Source of the DNA: Oscheius dolichura
Lineage: Eukaryota; Nematoda; Chromadorea; Rhabditida; Rhabditidae
NCBI GenBank assembly: GCA_932521035.1
Contig: OW051496.1
Coordinates: 8,618,001-8,682,000 of the forward strand
DNA length: 64,000 nt
Direction: 5' to 3'
Numbering within the stretch: position 1 is the first letter of the stretch; each line of letters begins with the position of its first letter. This document shows, in pieces, positions 1 through 13,300 of the stretch. The translations under genes were made by a program, and so were the position numbers. The notes beneath the pieces were generated by a model. The model did not search any database. It was not told the DNA's origin and saw only the letters and a program-made list of their open reading frames with translations.

Positions 1-1387
1 CTAATAAAAAAAATTGCCCCCTCGCCCACAAATTTTCCTGATTGAATTCGTCGATAAGACGGGAGGACACACAGAACAGAGATACACAAATAGATGGATC
101 CGTCCACAAACATTTGATTATTTGTGGTGAGGAAAAGACAAGACGGGCCAGAGGGGGCATCACCATGTCATGGACACCCTCCGAACACCTCTCCCTCTCC
201 TCGTCTCCTTTTCCTCAAAATAAATGGTCCACATTGCCCTTGAGATTTTCCTCCAGCTGGTGACACAATGTGACTCACAATAAAAACTGTAAACTGGTTC
301 TCTTGACAGCTGGCAGTACTTCTTGCCATTCACTTGACCCTAATCCAAGCTCGACTTATTTTACATACAGTATTCCGTTCATTTTATTATAAATAGTAAG
401 AGAGTCTTTGAATTACCGTATCCAATTGAAAATAACCCAAAATTGGCTAAAACTTGCCCGGAACGGGGATCTTTTTCAAAATTTGCTAATCCCGGGCTCA
501 GGAGGGTATTGAGCAGGGTTTCACCTTCTTTAAATGGCTTTTTCTCCCTTTTTTCAAAAACATTTTTGAAAACTAAATAGTACATGATAATCATCACAAA
601 ATTCTACGTTTTCTAAGGATTAGTAGAAAATTTCCCTGTTTATTTCTGAAAAACAGGGTGCTTTTGTCTCCCCTCTCCCCAATTTCCCCCTCCCATTTGA
701 CTGTGTTTATGTCCAAAACCGTCCTCATACAGTTCAGCTGGTTGTTATTTCCTGGTCTCCCCCTGTCTCTCCCGGTCTCTCTCCCCCCTGCCCATATATT
801 GCGCATGAGTCACCCCGTCGTCCCGGGCCGGCTTTGACCCCGCCTGACCCTGGCCCGTCTGCCAAGACACACACCTGTATTCTCTCTCTGCCTCTCGCCT
901 GCCACACACCTGCCACCCCTCTTCCGTTATTGTTATTGTCTTGTTTACCAACAAACGCGGCTTCTTCCCCTTTTTTTCTATTTAAAAGAGAGAATTAGGG
1001 TTCCAAATAGAGGAAATAGTCGGCCATAATAACTGTCACTTTTTACCAGAACGGTTCAACTGTTTTTACCAGGGCGGCGGCGGGGGGAGGCGACCTCCAG
1101 CGGCGCAGCTGATTGGAGCCAAGACCTGTTCAAGGATCGGCCCGGGGGACACAGTTTATGGGGGCTAATTTTATAATTCCTCACCTCTTCCACATCCTCT
1201 TATCTGCTCAGTTTTTCATCCCCTCGTCGAATTATCCTCCCTAATTCCCACCCCCTCTCCATTCCGACAGATTGCATCTATCGCTCGCTTTTCCTGTTCC
1301 TTTTATGGCACACAAACTACCATTTTCTGCGCAACTTCCACCAGCATTTTCCTGCCATTTTGTTGATTTAAATGGTTCAGTTTTTAG
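1..1387. other. Non-coding DNA upstream of the first supported ajm-1 exon
   Basis: I see no convincing exon here. The stretch is pyrimidine-rich and holds only short chance reading frames. Because the exon at 1388 begins at an acceptor (TTTTTAG) and carries no start codon of its own, this stretch is probably an ajm-1 intron or promoter, with the first exon further upstream, possibly outside the window. Confidence 0.5.
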
Positions 1388-4300
1388 GAAGAATCCGACG
1401 AGCTGCGAAGTATAAGCAGCGCCAGCTTTGCCTCACCCCGGACTGTAATCGAGTCAGCCGTTTCGGACTCTGACTACAGGAGCCCGGAAGCAAGAAGCCC
1501 AGCTGATTTTGTACACGGAGATCTATCAGAACCGGAGAGTCCGAAGACAGTGGTAGAGGCCCCGTTTGGAGAAGAAGAGGAAAGGCCGGAAGAAGAAGAA
1601 CTTATCAGGGAGGAGAAACCAGAAGAGGAAAAGAAGGAGGAGGCACCAAAGGCAGAAGAAGAAGAACTAGAGGAGCTAGTCGAAGAGTCAGTGGAGGAAG
1701 AAGAAGAACGGCCTCCATCGGTCAAAGAGCTGGTGGCAGAGACTGGCGACTTGTTGAAGGAGCTAGCACGATTGGGACAAGGCACCGTGGTGAGTTGGGC
1801 TAGAGGGTTATGGGAGGGAGTGGCCGATCTCGAGGTCCTGACCGGCTGCTTGGTCTAACGATGGCCCATCCTGGATGGGAGCCTCGGGTCAGATTCAGTC
1901 TCTAGAATACCGTTCAACCTGGATGAACAAAGCCCGAGATTTTGGATCCGCATTCTGGATGGCTCTGAAAACGAGAGGTTGATATCCGTGTTGGAGGACC
2001 TTGCTCCTCCTCCACTGTGAATGGTAATTACGGGATCACAGTGCTGTCGTAATCGGCCGGCCATCTACGGGCCAGATCCTCATCGAATTGATTACCGGAC
2101 CCAACATATTACTATATATCTTTTCTTCTTCTTCACTTTCCCTGACTCAGCCGCGACCGGGGGCCGCCAGTGACCCGAAGATTTTGGGGCACCCAAACTG
2201 AACCTTTCTTCTTTTTTTTGCTTCAACTGACATTTCCAGCCTCGCCCACCTTTGCACTCCGAAACTGCAGCAGCAGTGATCGAGAGTTCCTCCACGCCTG
2301 AACGAACAATCATGTCTCAGGTTGCCAGAGAAATGCAGATGATCGACGACGCCGAAGGAGGAGCACACCACCACCACGGGGTAAGTCGTCTCCCCCTCTT
2401 CGCTCCTTTTTGGCATTCTGATAATCGAGGCATCTACCCTCGATTAGAAATGTAAATGAGTCAGAATCGGACGGGGTTGTCGGTGTTGAATGGGGCGAAC
2501 TGTACAGAGAGAGAGCGAGGGAGAGCGGGAGAGGGTTGAGAGGGGGAAACAGCTCCGTCGATCCCTTTTCATGGAGGTGGCCCCCGTCAAACATTCCCTC
2601 GCCCTCTTCTCATTCTGTGTCTGCCAAATATTTGTTGCAATTCAGGCCGAAGGTGCTCCATATCAAGGTGATCGTGACCGAGATCAGGAAGAGGAGACCG
2701 TGGTCTATAACGAGCAGCGACGGAAGACCATTAACATGTGAGTCAAAGAAGGAGGGACAATAAAGAAGAAGCAGTAGAGCTCCACGAGGGCCAGGTGCCT
2801 GCCCCGGATGTTTTGAAGCCTACCCACGGGAGCTTCTACATCCTGGGTCTCTGGCCTGCTTCAATGCGTTTCAATGATCTGGGGAAATCCTAAAAATTCC
2901 CCTAGCCCATTTTCCAGGAGTTTACCAGCAACTCCCAAAAGATCCCGTCCAATGATCAGAATCCCCCCAGCCGATTAAAGCCACAGATATTCTTGTTCTT
3001 TTATCTGAAATTCGGCAACAAATGTCACCTGCCTCACCAATGGCCTATTCCGAGCCCTCTCCCTGTCCAGGCAAACACCGTCTCCTCCTTCTTTAACTGA
3101 TAACTTTCCAGCTGTGTGCTGCCCCCCTCCCCCGTCACTATTGTTAGTTGGTCGGAGCCATCTCCCCTCCCTCCCGCAAAACTATTTGCCTTTTCTAGCA
3201 TCTCTCCCCTACCCACGGCGAGTGGAGATGATAAGCCGAATCGATTGAATGTTTGGCTTTGTTTGGGAAGGGCTCGCGGCTGTGGGAAAGCCCTGTCTCT
3301 CTCTCTCCCCTTTGCCAAATTTGTACTGGACAAGGGGGAACGGGGGGAGGTGGGCAGACAGTGTCTTCCTAAGATTAATTGGTCCTCTTTTATCCGCCGG
3401 GTTTCAGGGACGACACCGCCTCGCTGAATTCAGTTTCTATTAATCTCAACGCAACCAAGGAGTCCGCCCTGAATCAAAGCATTACCAGTCAGCCGAACGA
3501 CGAGAGCTCCATCATGGAAACCACTGTGTAAGTTCTGGGTTTCCATTTTGGGGGTGGAAATTTAGAACCTCCCTGTGTAATAAGGGAAATAGGGGCTACG
3601 CCAGCTGGTGGCCAGCCTCCGGAGGAAGATCCAGGAAGAGGGACGAACAAACCCCTGGGTACTGTAGAGGGGCACCGTTGCCTTGAAGTAGCCCTCGCAC
3701 CAGTACAAGCTCGGTAGTTCAAAATGTGAAAACGCGGCTGTTTTAAACTAGAGAAGGGGTCCTGCCGAGATTGTACGGGTGCGAGAGCCTGACTCACCCC
3801 ATCCCATTACTCCTCCTTCGGTCACCCCCCTTGCTTGACTTTGTTGACCTTGAATAGGGGTGGAAGAAGGTAACAAACAACATCTTTAGAATTCCGTGTG
3901 GCTTGTTGTCGAGAACCGTTGCCTTTTTTCTCTCTCCATTCCTTCTCCAGAGCTCTATAGAAATCGTACACACTTTTTAATTAGTGGAGATATCCCTATT
4001 CTACCATTGTTGTCTGCTCGCCGTCCCCCGCTCCCCCCTGGTACATTAACAACAACGACCACGGGAGGTGGACAGAAGAGAGGAATTCCATTCATAATTC
4101 CCACGCGCTAATTCCGGGATAAGATCGCTGATGCCTCTCTTCTGGAATGCCGTCTTAGGTCGGGTCGGGCGAGGGAACTCCCGCAGTGTCGCTGTGCCGG
4201 TGGTTGTGGTATTCAAGGACATTCCAGCCTTTCTCTCAGCTGACTGTCACTAGGGTTCCTACCTCCTCTCCCTATAATTTTAACCAGGAGGATTGTACTG

Positions 4301-7300
4301 TCAGCGGCGGGACAAGAGAACGGCGCTGTCCATCGTGGGAGCCTGCCCCTTCCATGATCGCCATTTCAATATAACGCCTATACATCCCCTCGTAAATGAC
4401 AATAACGTGGAGGGGACTTTCTGTTTCCGTCGTCTTCCCCCATGATTGACTAATGTCTTTGGCGCAAGCGTGGCATTCATTCCTCGTCTCTCGCTCCGGT
4501 GGAAGACGTACAGTCCCCCCTTTCTGTTGCCAATAAAACTATCCTCCTCTTCCTTCCATGACTTCTAAAATGACTTCTTTCTTGTTTTCAGCATTCGAAA
4601 GGATAGGCCGACATTTCGTCCACCATCTCCGCCTAACGACCTCCCACCACCTCCTCCCGATCTACAGGTAAGCGACGGGGCAACTTGGGGTGTTAACCCA
4701 GCCCGGGATAAGGGTGGCAGAGATCACCGATCATGTTTGTCTGCTCGAGATGTGCTGCTGCTTCAGGCCCCCTCCCAGGTTTTTTGATGACGGCCGGGAA
4801 AGAGAGAAGTCACCGTCCGTGTTGATTTTGAGTCAGGGGACAGAGTTGAAAGAGTGTGAACTGTGTTGTTTGGGCAAGGTTCCCGCTCTGTCAGCTGGGT
4901 TGACTTGAGACTGAATCAACAAACAAAAAAAACGAGCTCATGGCTGCTGCCTCCTGTGCTTTGTGGAGCGATCATAGCTTGAATTGAAAACAATATACCC
5001 CCGGCCAGATAAGACCAAAATTCTTCAGACACGTGCCGGACCGCCGAGTCATCCGCCACCTCCTCCTCCACCGCTAGAGGAGCATCCGAGTCCCGTTCGT
5101 CCAGCTCCACCACCGCCGTCTATCCTCTCCACTACTGCTCTCCTAGCCAAGGCACAGGAAATGACATCCGGCGCCAGTGATGCAGCCCGACGCTCCTCCT
5201 TCAAAGCATACGCCGATCGCTCAGGTATGGACACGGTGTTTATTTGTTATGTTGTGGCTGGTGTTGCCATTGTGGGTCTACCTCAATTACCGGGTTGGCA
5301 CTGATCCACCCCGGTCTCCTTGCCCTCTCCGGTCCGTGTACTATTTCCAGGGGGAGGTGGGGTCGTCGGCTGGCAGCAGGTCAGGGGGGCATAACCTCTC
5401 CTCTTACCGCAAACAGCCGGCACCTGGCTCGGTCTGTGAAACCCGGTCACCTAGCCTCCTGGGTGCTCCCGGGTACAATGACCAACAGCCATAGCCAGGG
5501 CCCCCTTCCTCTTCAGGAAATATTGGAATCCCTTCCACAGAAAACTGTGGTGGCTCCATAGAGCCTTTCGAGCCTCTTTCCCACAAATTCCATGGGGAGA
5601 CGGTCCGCGAACTCTCTGCCCTCTAAAACCGCCCTGTGCCCCCAATATGCCCCCCTCCGATATGTTTTGACAAGGTGGCCAGTTGATTCATCTGTACAAA
5701 TATGGGGATGTCCATCGCCAGTCGACTGGTCATCGGCCCCCCTCGTCTTTCTCGCCTCTAATAATAGCTTCCCCGTTTCCGGAATATTTTCACATTCATT
5801 AAAATTCAAAAAATTCCATTTAAAAGACCCTCTTTCGCTTATTTTTATCCTCACGACGCCACGCTGAATTAGTTGTGGTCAGTTTTTAGTTTTTAATCTG
5901 GCTGACGGGCGGCTAATCCCTGATTCTCGCGCTGATATTATCAGCTTTGACCATTCCCAATAAAATGGCGTTGTTTTACCTCAACTTTCTCCGTTAAAGG
6001 TCTTTTTTCGCTGTTTTTAATTCCCCTCCTTCTTACGCTAAATTTAAAGTAAAAAAGACGAGGAATTCTCCATTTTAACGTCTGTCTCCTCCTCAGGCTT
6101 TTCGCCTTTTATATTTCTCAGTTAGACCTTTAATAATATCAAAAAATGAATTGTGTTGAAGAGGAGGAGTTTTGTCGCTGCGTGGCCGTCTCCTTTCCTC
6201 CAGCAGCCGAGTGCAAACAGTTTGTATTTGCCGATTCCGGGCCCACACCTGTTGGTGTGTACGCTAATCGCCTTGATCTCCTGGAAACAGTTTTTTCTCC
6301 CTCCCTTCTATTTCCCACCTACATTTTGTCCTCCTGTCTCCGTCTTCTTCATCTTCGACCTTCAAAAAGACTAAGAAAGCCGATGGAGGGAGGGAGGCAG
6401 ACCGTTGATCTGTTGCTAATCTCCTCCTCCGAGGGGGAGGCCAGGTCCACTCTGGCTTGATTGGCGTCGGTTGTCTTCCCCTTTCATCTCGGCACCGAAC
6501 CTGTTTCTGGAAACGGCTACCTTCTTTTTCCATCCCCAGCTGTCTGCCAAGCGACGTCTTTGGTCACTCCCTCTCTATTTGTTTGCTTGGGGTTTTCTCC
6601 ACCGGAACAGACCAAAAAAAGAGGGAAGAGACAGAGTGCTCTCTGGGAACTGACGCCAAATGTATCCCCCTTACCCCGTCTCCTGCGCCTCCTCTACGCT
6701 TTCTACACACACAAAACAAACAAAAAAGTCCTCCCCCTCCCCCATTCCACCTTGAGCGAAGAAGCTGGATCACGCAGAAAAACTTTCAACTTTCACTTTT
6801 CGACGAAGGACGCCAGGCACGCGGAGAATGTTTTCGGCATCATAGCAAGCGGTCGACTCGCAATTTCTCCCTTTTTAGCAGGAAATTGATTTTATCTTTC
6901 CCGCGCATTTGATGGCATCCAATTTCAACTTTGACTTCTCATGATCGGAAAAGGGGAGGAGAAAGAGAGAAGGTAGCTATTTCGGTACAACTTACAGTAG
7001 CCTCTCTCGCTCTCTCTTCATCATCTTCTGATCTTGGGGGTCAATTTGCTTCTTCCCTTCTTGCAGTCCTGTAGCCCAGGTTGACCAGGAGCAGGGGACT
7101 ATTTTCAGAAGCAATAGTCCAAAAAAGATCCCGATAATCATACACCTACATAATCTCCAAAGCCATGCCTTGTAAGCCTTTCGACGTGGCTCTTGTTTCC
7201 CTGGATTTCTCCTTGGTCCCGGGAAAGGCCTCCGTTACCGTTCAGAGAAATCCAGGGAATTCGGGGGGTCTCATAGGTTCTCCATAGGCCTACATAATCT

Positions 7301-10300
7301 TTGGATAATCCCCAAGGATCGTCCTCCCCCCTTTGGCCCAGAATGGACCGAGCCCTTGGAAATTCTTCCCAGACTTCCCCTGGAGGGCGACATTCTGGTC
7401 CCCAGCTGCTCTAGTAGCCTCCTCCGTAATTTCTAGTATTTTCCACTCTAACCTTTCCATAATTTCTGTTTATTGGCTCTTCTTTTGAACTGGAGCCTGC
7501 CCTTATCAGAACCAACTGAACTCAACCCTCGGTCCGGAAGTTTGCCCCTTGACTCACTCGCCTTTTTAACGATTCTTCGATTATGTTGCGACTATCCCGT
7601 CCATTTAACGCCACAATACTTTGGTATAACAAATTTGAAGCTTTGCCTCCCATCCAGGCCATTTTTAACCCGTAAATGAGGCGGATAGCCCCTATCTTCG
7701 AATTGTAATTGACCTGTATCCCCGAAAATTCCCGGCCTTCCTCTCATTTCCCCCTTTTTCTCTTCTTCCAATTCTGTAATCTTCACACCGTTCCCCTCCT
7801 AAAATGTAAATGTTGTCCTTGAAGCGGAGGTTCGGCTACTCGGCGCCATTCGAGTGCCCAGCCAGCCATGTTTGGACTATACTCGCCTGTTTGACTTGTG
7901 TCCCCCGTAAATAGGAGAGATCAAGTTGTTAACTGTTCCTTCTCACTCTAGAATACATTAAGACACATTAAAAATAGATATATTTCAGATCAGGGTATGA
8001 GCTCGCCGCCAAATGAGCCGCCACCGCCGCCTCCACCACCATTGAGCAGTTCTGCCTTCGTCTACAAGGTAGGCCCTCTTTTTCTTTTCGGAGGGTCCTG
8101 CAGCGATTAACAATCCCCAACAGTATGCTATTTATTGTCTTTTCTCTAGTTGGCAGCAGGTGGCTTGCCTAATTGTCCCCTTCGACAGTTGTCCTGTCCC
8201 TCTCCCGGGGGCGGCCCCCGATAAGCCCCCAAGGTTAATGAGACCTGCGCAGGCATCGATTCGTACGGTCGTCCCTCAAGGCCCTCGTCCCCTTGTGTTA
8301 TACAGGAGGACGACTGGGGGATGGATGAATGGCCTTGCCACTTTTTTCACCTCCTGACGACCATAGCCATTTGACTGGTATTAGACGTGCCCCCAATTTC
8401 CCTCCTTCTTCCCTTTTCCTCCCTTGTGCTCAAACAGAAGCAGCGCCGGCCACCACCACCGCCACCGCCAGCACCACCAAATTGTTACCGCCCCGACACG
8501 GGCAAACAACGATCGCTTACCGCCGGTTGCGCTGCGCTGGCCGCTGGATACTACCCCCAGGGCTACAGCGGGCCAGCCAGCTGACCGCTGCGCTATATAT
8601 TATTCACGCTGTTTTTATTCCATTTACTACGCATTCCTTTACCTTACATTGGTAAAAATCTCTAAATCCCTTGACGAATTCGGGTACTTTCCTTCCGGAT
8701 CCAAACCCCGTGCCTCTGGAAAGGGCCCGTTTTAATTTAGCCCCCCTTTCAATAGAGCAGGAGACCATTATTATACCCCAAACTGCCAATAACACGAGCC
8801 CCTCCCATTTTGTAGTCTTTGCTCCGCAAGAAGCGTTGTTTCAGCACCAGCTTAGGCTGTGTCCAGCCCCTTTGGCTTGCCGTTTTGGCGTGGCTATCAG
8901 CCCTCTTATCAGCCTATATTCGACACACACAAACTGCTCGGGTCTGTACGAGACAATAAGAAACACTCTCTCCCGCATTTTGACTACGTCCCCCCTATTC
9001 TCTCCGTAGTCTCTCTCCCTTTTTTTGAAGTAGTAATTGTTCTCATAAACAAGCAAAATTGGCCTTGCGTAGGGAACGGAAGCGGTTAGCCTCCACGCCA
9101 AGGAAAAAAGCAATCGCCGTCGTTTCTATGGCGAGACGGAGGAGCATATAATGCTGGCTTTTCAGCTCTTTGGAGCATTTTCTTAAGTCAACCCTCTTCT
9201 CCATGGTTCTTCCATCCTCTCCTGTCGAAAAATGAGTCAAATTCCCACTTTTTTGGGGGGGAAACCGCCCCTCCCCCGGCCGTTCCCCTCCTTTCACGTC
9301 ATTCAATGGTCGCCTGTTCCCTTCCGCTTCCAGCATCATTGTTGACCACCTGGTTGCGTAGAGCTGCGAAAAGTACGCGCCTTTCTGTCGGTTGGAATGC
9401 AGCCGCAGGCGTAGACCCCTGTCCAAACATGCTGAGCAAGCAAGCGCGCCGGGGAAGGCGGGGGGCTGACTCAGGGAAAGTGAGCTGTGACTTCTTCTTC
9501 CCATCTTCCCTTGATCATTTCCTCTTTCTATTTTTTAAATGCAATAGTCTTTTTTAGTCAGGCTTCTCGTCGCGCGAGGATCTTCTCGACGGCGCACCGC
9601 CTTCGCGATCGACCGTGCGCGAGATTCCAGTACAGAGGGCCCCATCGGCGGCTCCATCGGCCCAGTCCACTGTACTGGATTATCGTATGCCATCAAGTTA
9701 CGTGCCACCACCGCCGCTTAGCTCTAACGACATGCAGGTGAGTGCCTCCCTTCATTTCCTCTCAATTAATCTATCGTTTCAGGACGAATATTATCGTCGT
9801 GAAGTGATCTCTCGAACGATAATAACTCGCTCTACAGAAGCTCTCTCTCAACAGCCACCCCTCGGCCGTAGCAGTCCTATCGAACGATATATCACATATC
9901 CCGACCCGAATACTAGAGAAGAACGCTCCGTGGACTATAGAATTACTCATACTAGGAACATAGAAGAAGAGGAGCGACGAATTCGAGAGGAACAGGACAG
10001 ACGACGGATAGAAGAAGAAGATAGACGACGACGGGAGGATGAAGCCCGACGAATATGGGAACATCGGGAACGGGAGGTCTTGGAGCGCCTGAGAAGAGAG
10101 AGGGAACTGCGAGAAATTGAAGCAGAACGAACCCTGACGGAGAGAGAACGGGCAGAGAAGGACAGGATTGAAAGGGACCGGGCGGAAAGAGAACGCGCCG
10201 AGCAGATGAGAAGAGCCGACTGGGAACGAATGGAAGCCGAGAGAAGAGCCATCGAAGAAGGAGAACTGGAGAGAAGGCGCCAACTGGAGTTGGAGAAACT

Positions 10301-13300
10301 CGCCAGGGAACGAGAAGAAATAGAGCGAAGAGAACGAGAGCGGTTGGAAAAGGAGAGGGAACGACTGGAAAGAGAGAGGATGGAAGCAGAGAGAAGGGAG
10401 CAGGAACGACTGGAGAAGATCAGAATCGAAAGGTAGGGTGAGGAAGAAAGGGAAATGATGGCGAAATTTAGGGAGAGAATCGAACGCGAACGAATTGAAA
10501 TCGAAAGAATTGAACGAATCAAGAGGGAGAGAATCGAGAGGGAGCGAATCGAGTCCCAGAAGAGGAAAGAAGATGAGGAGAGGATCCGCAGAGAGAAGGA
10601 AGAACTCGAGAGGTAGGCATCTCCTTATTTCCTTCCAAGCTTTTCTTTTAGACTCGAGAGAGAACGTCGCGAATTGGAAATCCGTGAGCGTGAGCTGAAA
10701 GAGATTGCTCGTCGAGAAGCCGAAGACCGCGAGAGGCAGCGACTAGAAGATGAAATGAGGGAACGTAAGAGAAGGGAGGACGAGCGAGCCGAGCAGGAAC
10801 TCTTGAGAAAATTGGAGAACGAAGCAGCTGAAAGAGAACGCCTCCGCCGGCTACAAGAACGCGATGAGCAAGAGCGACTGGAGAGGATCCGTCGCGAGCA
10901 GCAGAGAATCGAGATGGAAAAGGCTGAGGCCGATAGAAGAGAGCGAGAAAGGATGGAAGAGGAGAGACGAGAGAAGGAACTGCTAGAAGCTTCGAAGAGA
11001 GCCAAGGAGATGAGAGAACTACAAAGGCTGGAGGATATCGAGAGGGAGAGACTGTTCCAGGAAGAAGAAAGAAGGGAACGGGAACGACGAGAGGAGGCGA
11101 GAAGAGCCGCGGCCGAGAGAGAAAGACTAAGGATGGCGGAAGAAGAAGCCGAAAGGCTGAGACTCCTCAAGTTGGAGAGTTCCGCCACCCAGAGGAGAGC
11201 CGCCCGCCTGGCGGAACAAGACCGTGACAGGCAGAGAGAAGAACTCGACCGGGAGGCTCGCCTCGTGGCGGAGAGAGAACGACTGGAGAATGAGAGACGA
11301 GCAAGAGAAAGGGAAGAGGAAGAACGCAGTCTGGTTCTACTAAAGGAAAAAGAGAGAAGGAACCAGGAGATCCGCGACCGGGAGAGAGCCGAAGCAGCGG
11401 AGAGGGAAGCCGCCCGCAGGGCAGATGACCGCCGCTCTAGAGACAAGTTAGACCATATTGTCCGCGAGAGGACAGAGAGGGAACGGTTCGAAGCCGAAAA
11501 GCGACGACTACTCCTCGAAAAGGAGGCCATGAGCAAGAAGAAATATGGCCTCACCTCGCCGGAAACACTGGCCAAACTCACCCGTCCGGCCTACTTCTCC
11601 CGGGAAAATCTCAGCCATCCTGAGGTTACGACGAAAGTCGAACGACAGGTAGTAAATGCCCCGTTTTGATAAGAATACAATTTTCAGGTTATTGAGAGAG
11701 TCGATAGGAATGTTTGGGTAGATGATATCCGCGTGCCGAGCACCACCTACCAGCAGCAGTACTCCGTGGACACGACGGACGATAGAGACAGAGACAGACT
11801 GTACAATCCCCACGAGAGGAATGGATCAGCCAGGTAGACATTTTTGCACCTCCTTTCTTTCTTCCAGTAAAGAAACTGTCAGGGACCAACGGATTTTGGG
11901 CCATAAATACAAAACTCCCCTTGTTCTGCCCTAGAAAACAAGGCAGGGCGAGGAGGGTGGGTTCGTGTACATGGTTTTGGGTCCTGAAGCGATATTTTAA
12001 CGGATATTCCACGACTTTTCGAGCTCTCTTGCTAGCAGACCTTTAAATTTCCCTCTCACGGATCCAAATTACTGTAAAAACCATTGGTTCAACGGAATTC
12101 CACGGCGCCCAAAATCACTCAGCCGTGGGATATCCGTTAAAAACGCTCGCCTTCGCTTAAAGACCTTCTAGGTCCCTGACAGTTTCTATCACCGCTTCCC
12201 TTCCCTTCTGTTTTGCTTTTCATCTTCCTTTGTAATGCCTTCATTTGTTTCAGAGGAAGTCGCTACCGTATCCAACGTGCTCGCCAGCAGTTCTTCTCAA
12301 CGGACAGCAGCGCCGGTATGGAAGTCTAATATCTATCTCTCTCTCTCTCTATCTCTATCTATCTATCTCTCACACACATATCTATCTCTACTTTCTTTAT
12401 TTCTTTATTTTCTACCGTATCCCGAAAGAGAGTTCTTCTCTTCTCTTCTGCATGATGAGACGCGCGCCACTAACCCCCACCCAAAACGAATCACATAGCT
12501 TTTAATCTCGCATTATCATATCTCCGGCATTCCTCCCCAAAAATACTGCCTTTTTGGTAGCCATATGTTTCCATTATTTTCTCTGCTTTGGGTGGTCACC
12601 CGTGTGTGCAACAAATGTGTGTGTGTGTGTCTCTCGCTACCTAACCACCTCCTCTCACCTCACCTCGGTTCGAATTGTACAGATTTTGTAAAGAGTAAAG
12701 ATTTTTCAACATATTTACATAGTCATGTATCTTACTGTATTCTCCTTGTTGTGGTGAAAGGCGCGTGGCGGAGACACACACACATACACTTCCCCCTGAG
12801 CGTAGACCGTAGAGCGAGTGGCCTAGTCTCTCTGTACTGCATGATTTGGGAGGGAACTCTATCTCTTCTCTTCTTCTTCCTCTTCTTCTCCTCTTCTGCA
12901 CGAGATTAGCTTGAATTATATACGGGGGAGGATAGGGCCAGTTCCACCACCAGCATGTATTCTTCTAGTCCGAGAGAACGCCAGCTAACCACAATGGCAC
13001 GTCGAGCCTCCTCCTCCTCCTTCCTCCAGCACGGGGCCAGTCACCTTGTCCAGCTGGCTGACACCTTGAGCTCACTATTAAAATAGAAAAGAAGTACAGT
13101 TAGAGTTAGATATGTACGTGGAGACAGAGAAGAAGATGATAGAGAACCAAAATTTGGAAAACGAGATTCTGTGACAGGGGGTAGAAATGGGCAGGGCCAT
13201 TCACGTATTGAGGACCCTAGGCAGATTTGAAGGTCCTCGTTGGTCAGTCTGGCAAAAAAGGAAACAACGGTTCCTTTCATTTTGTGGCGCTTAAAAAAGC

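Noticed and set aside
1474..1785. Minus-strand 103-codon serine-rich frame
   Set aside because: Antisense of the glutamate-rich first supported ajm-1 exon.
9947..11581. Two long minus-strand reading frames (191 and 318 codons), Ser/Arg-rich
   Set aside because: They are exact antisense shadows of the Arg/Glu coiled coil of ajm-1; GAG/AGA-rich codons read backwards as Ser/Arg/Leu without stops.
12331..12380. CT/CTAT simple repeat as a possible functional element
   Set aside because: Plain microsatellite inside an intron; no sign of more.
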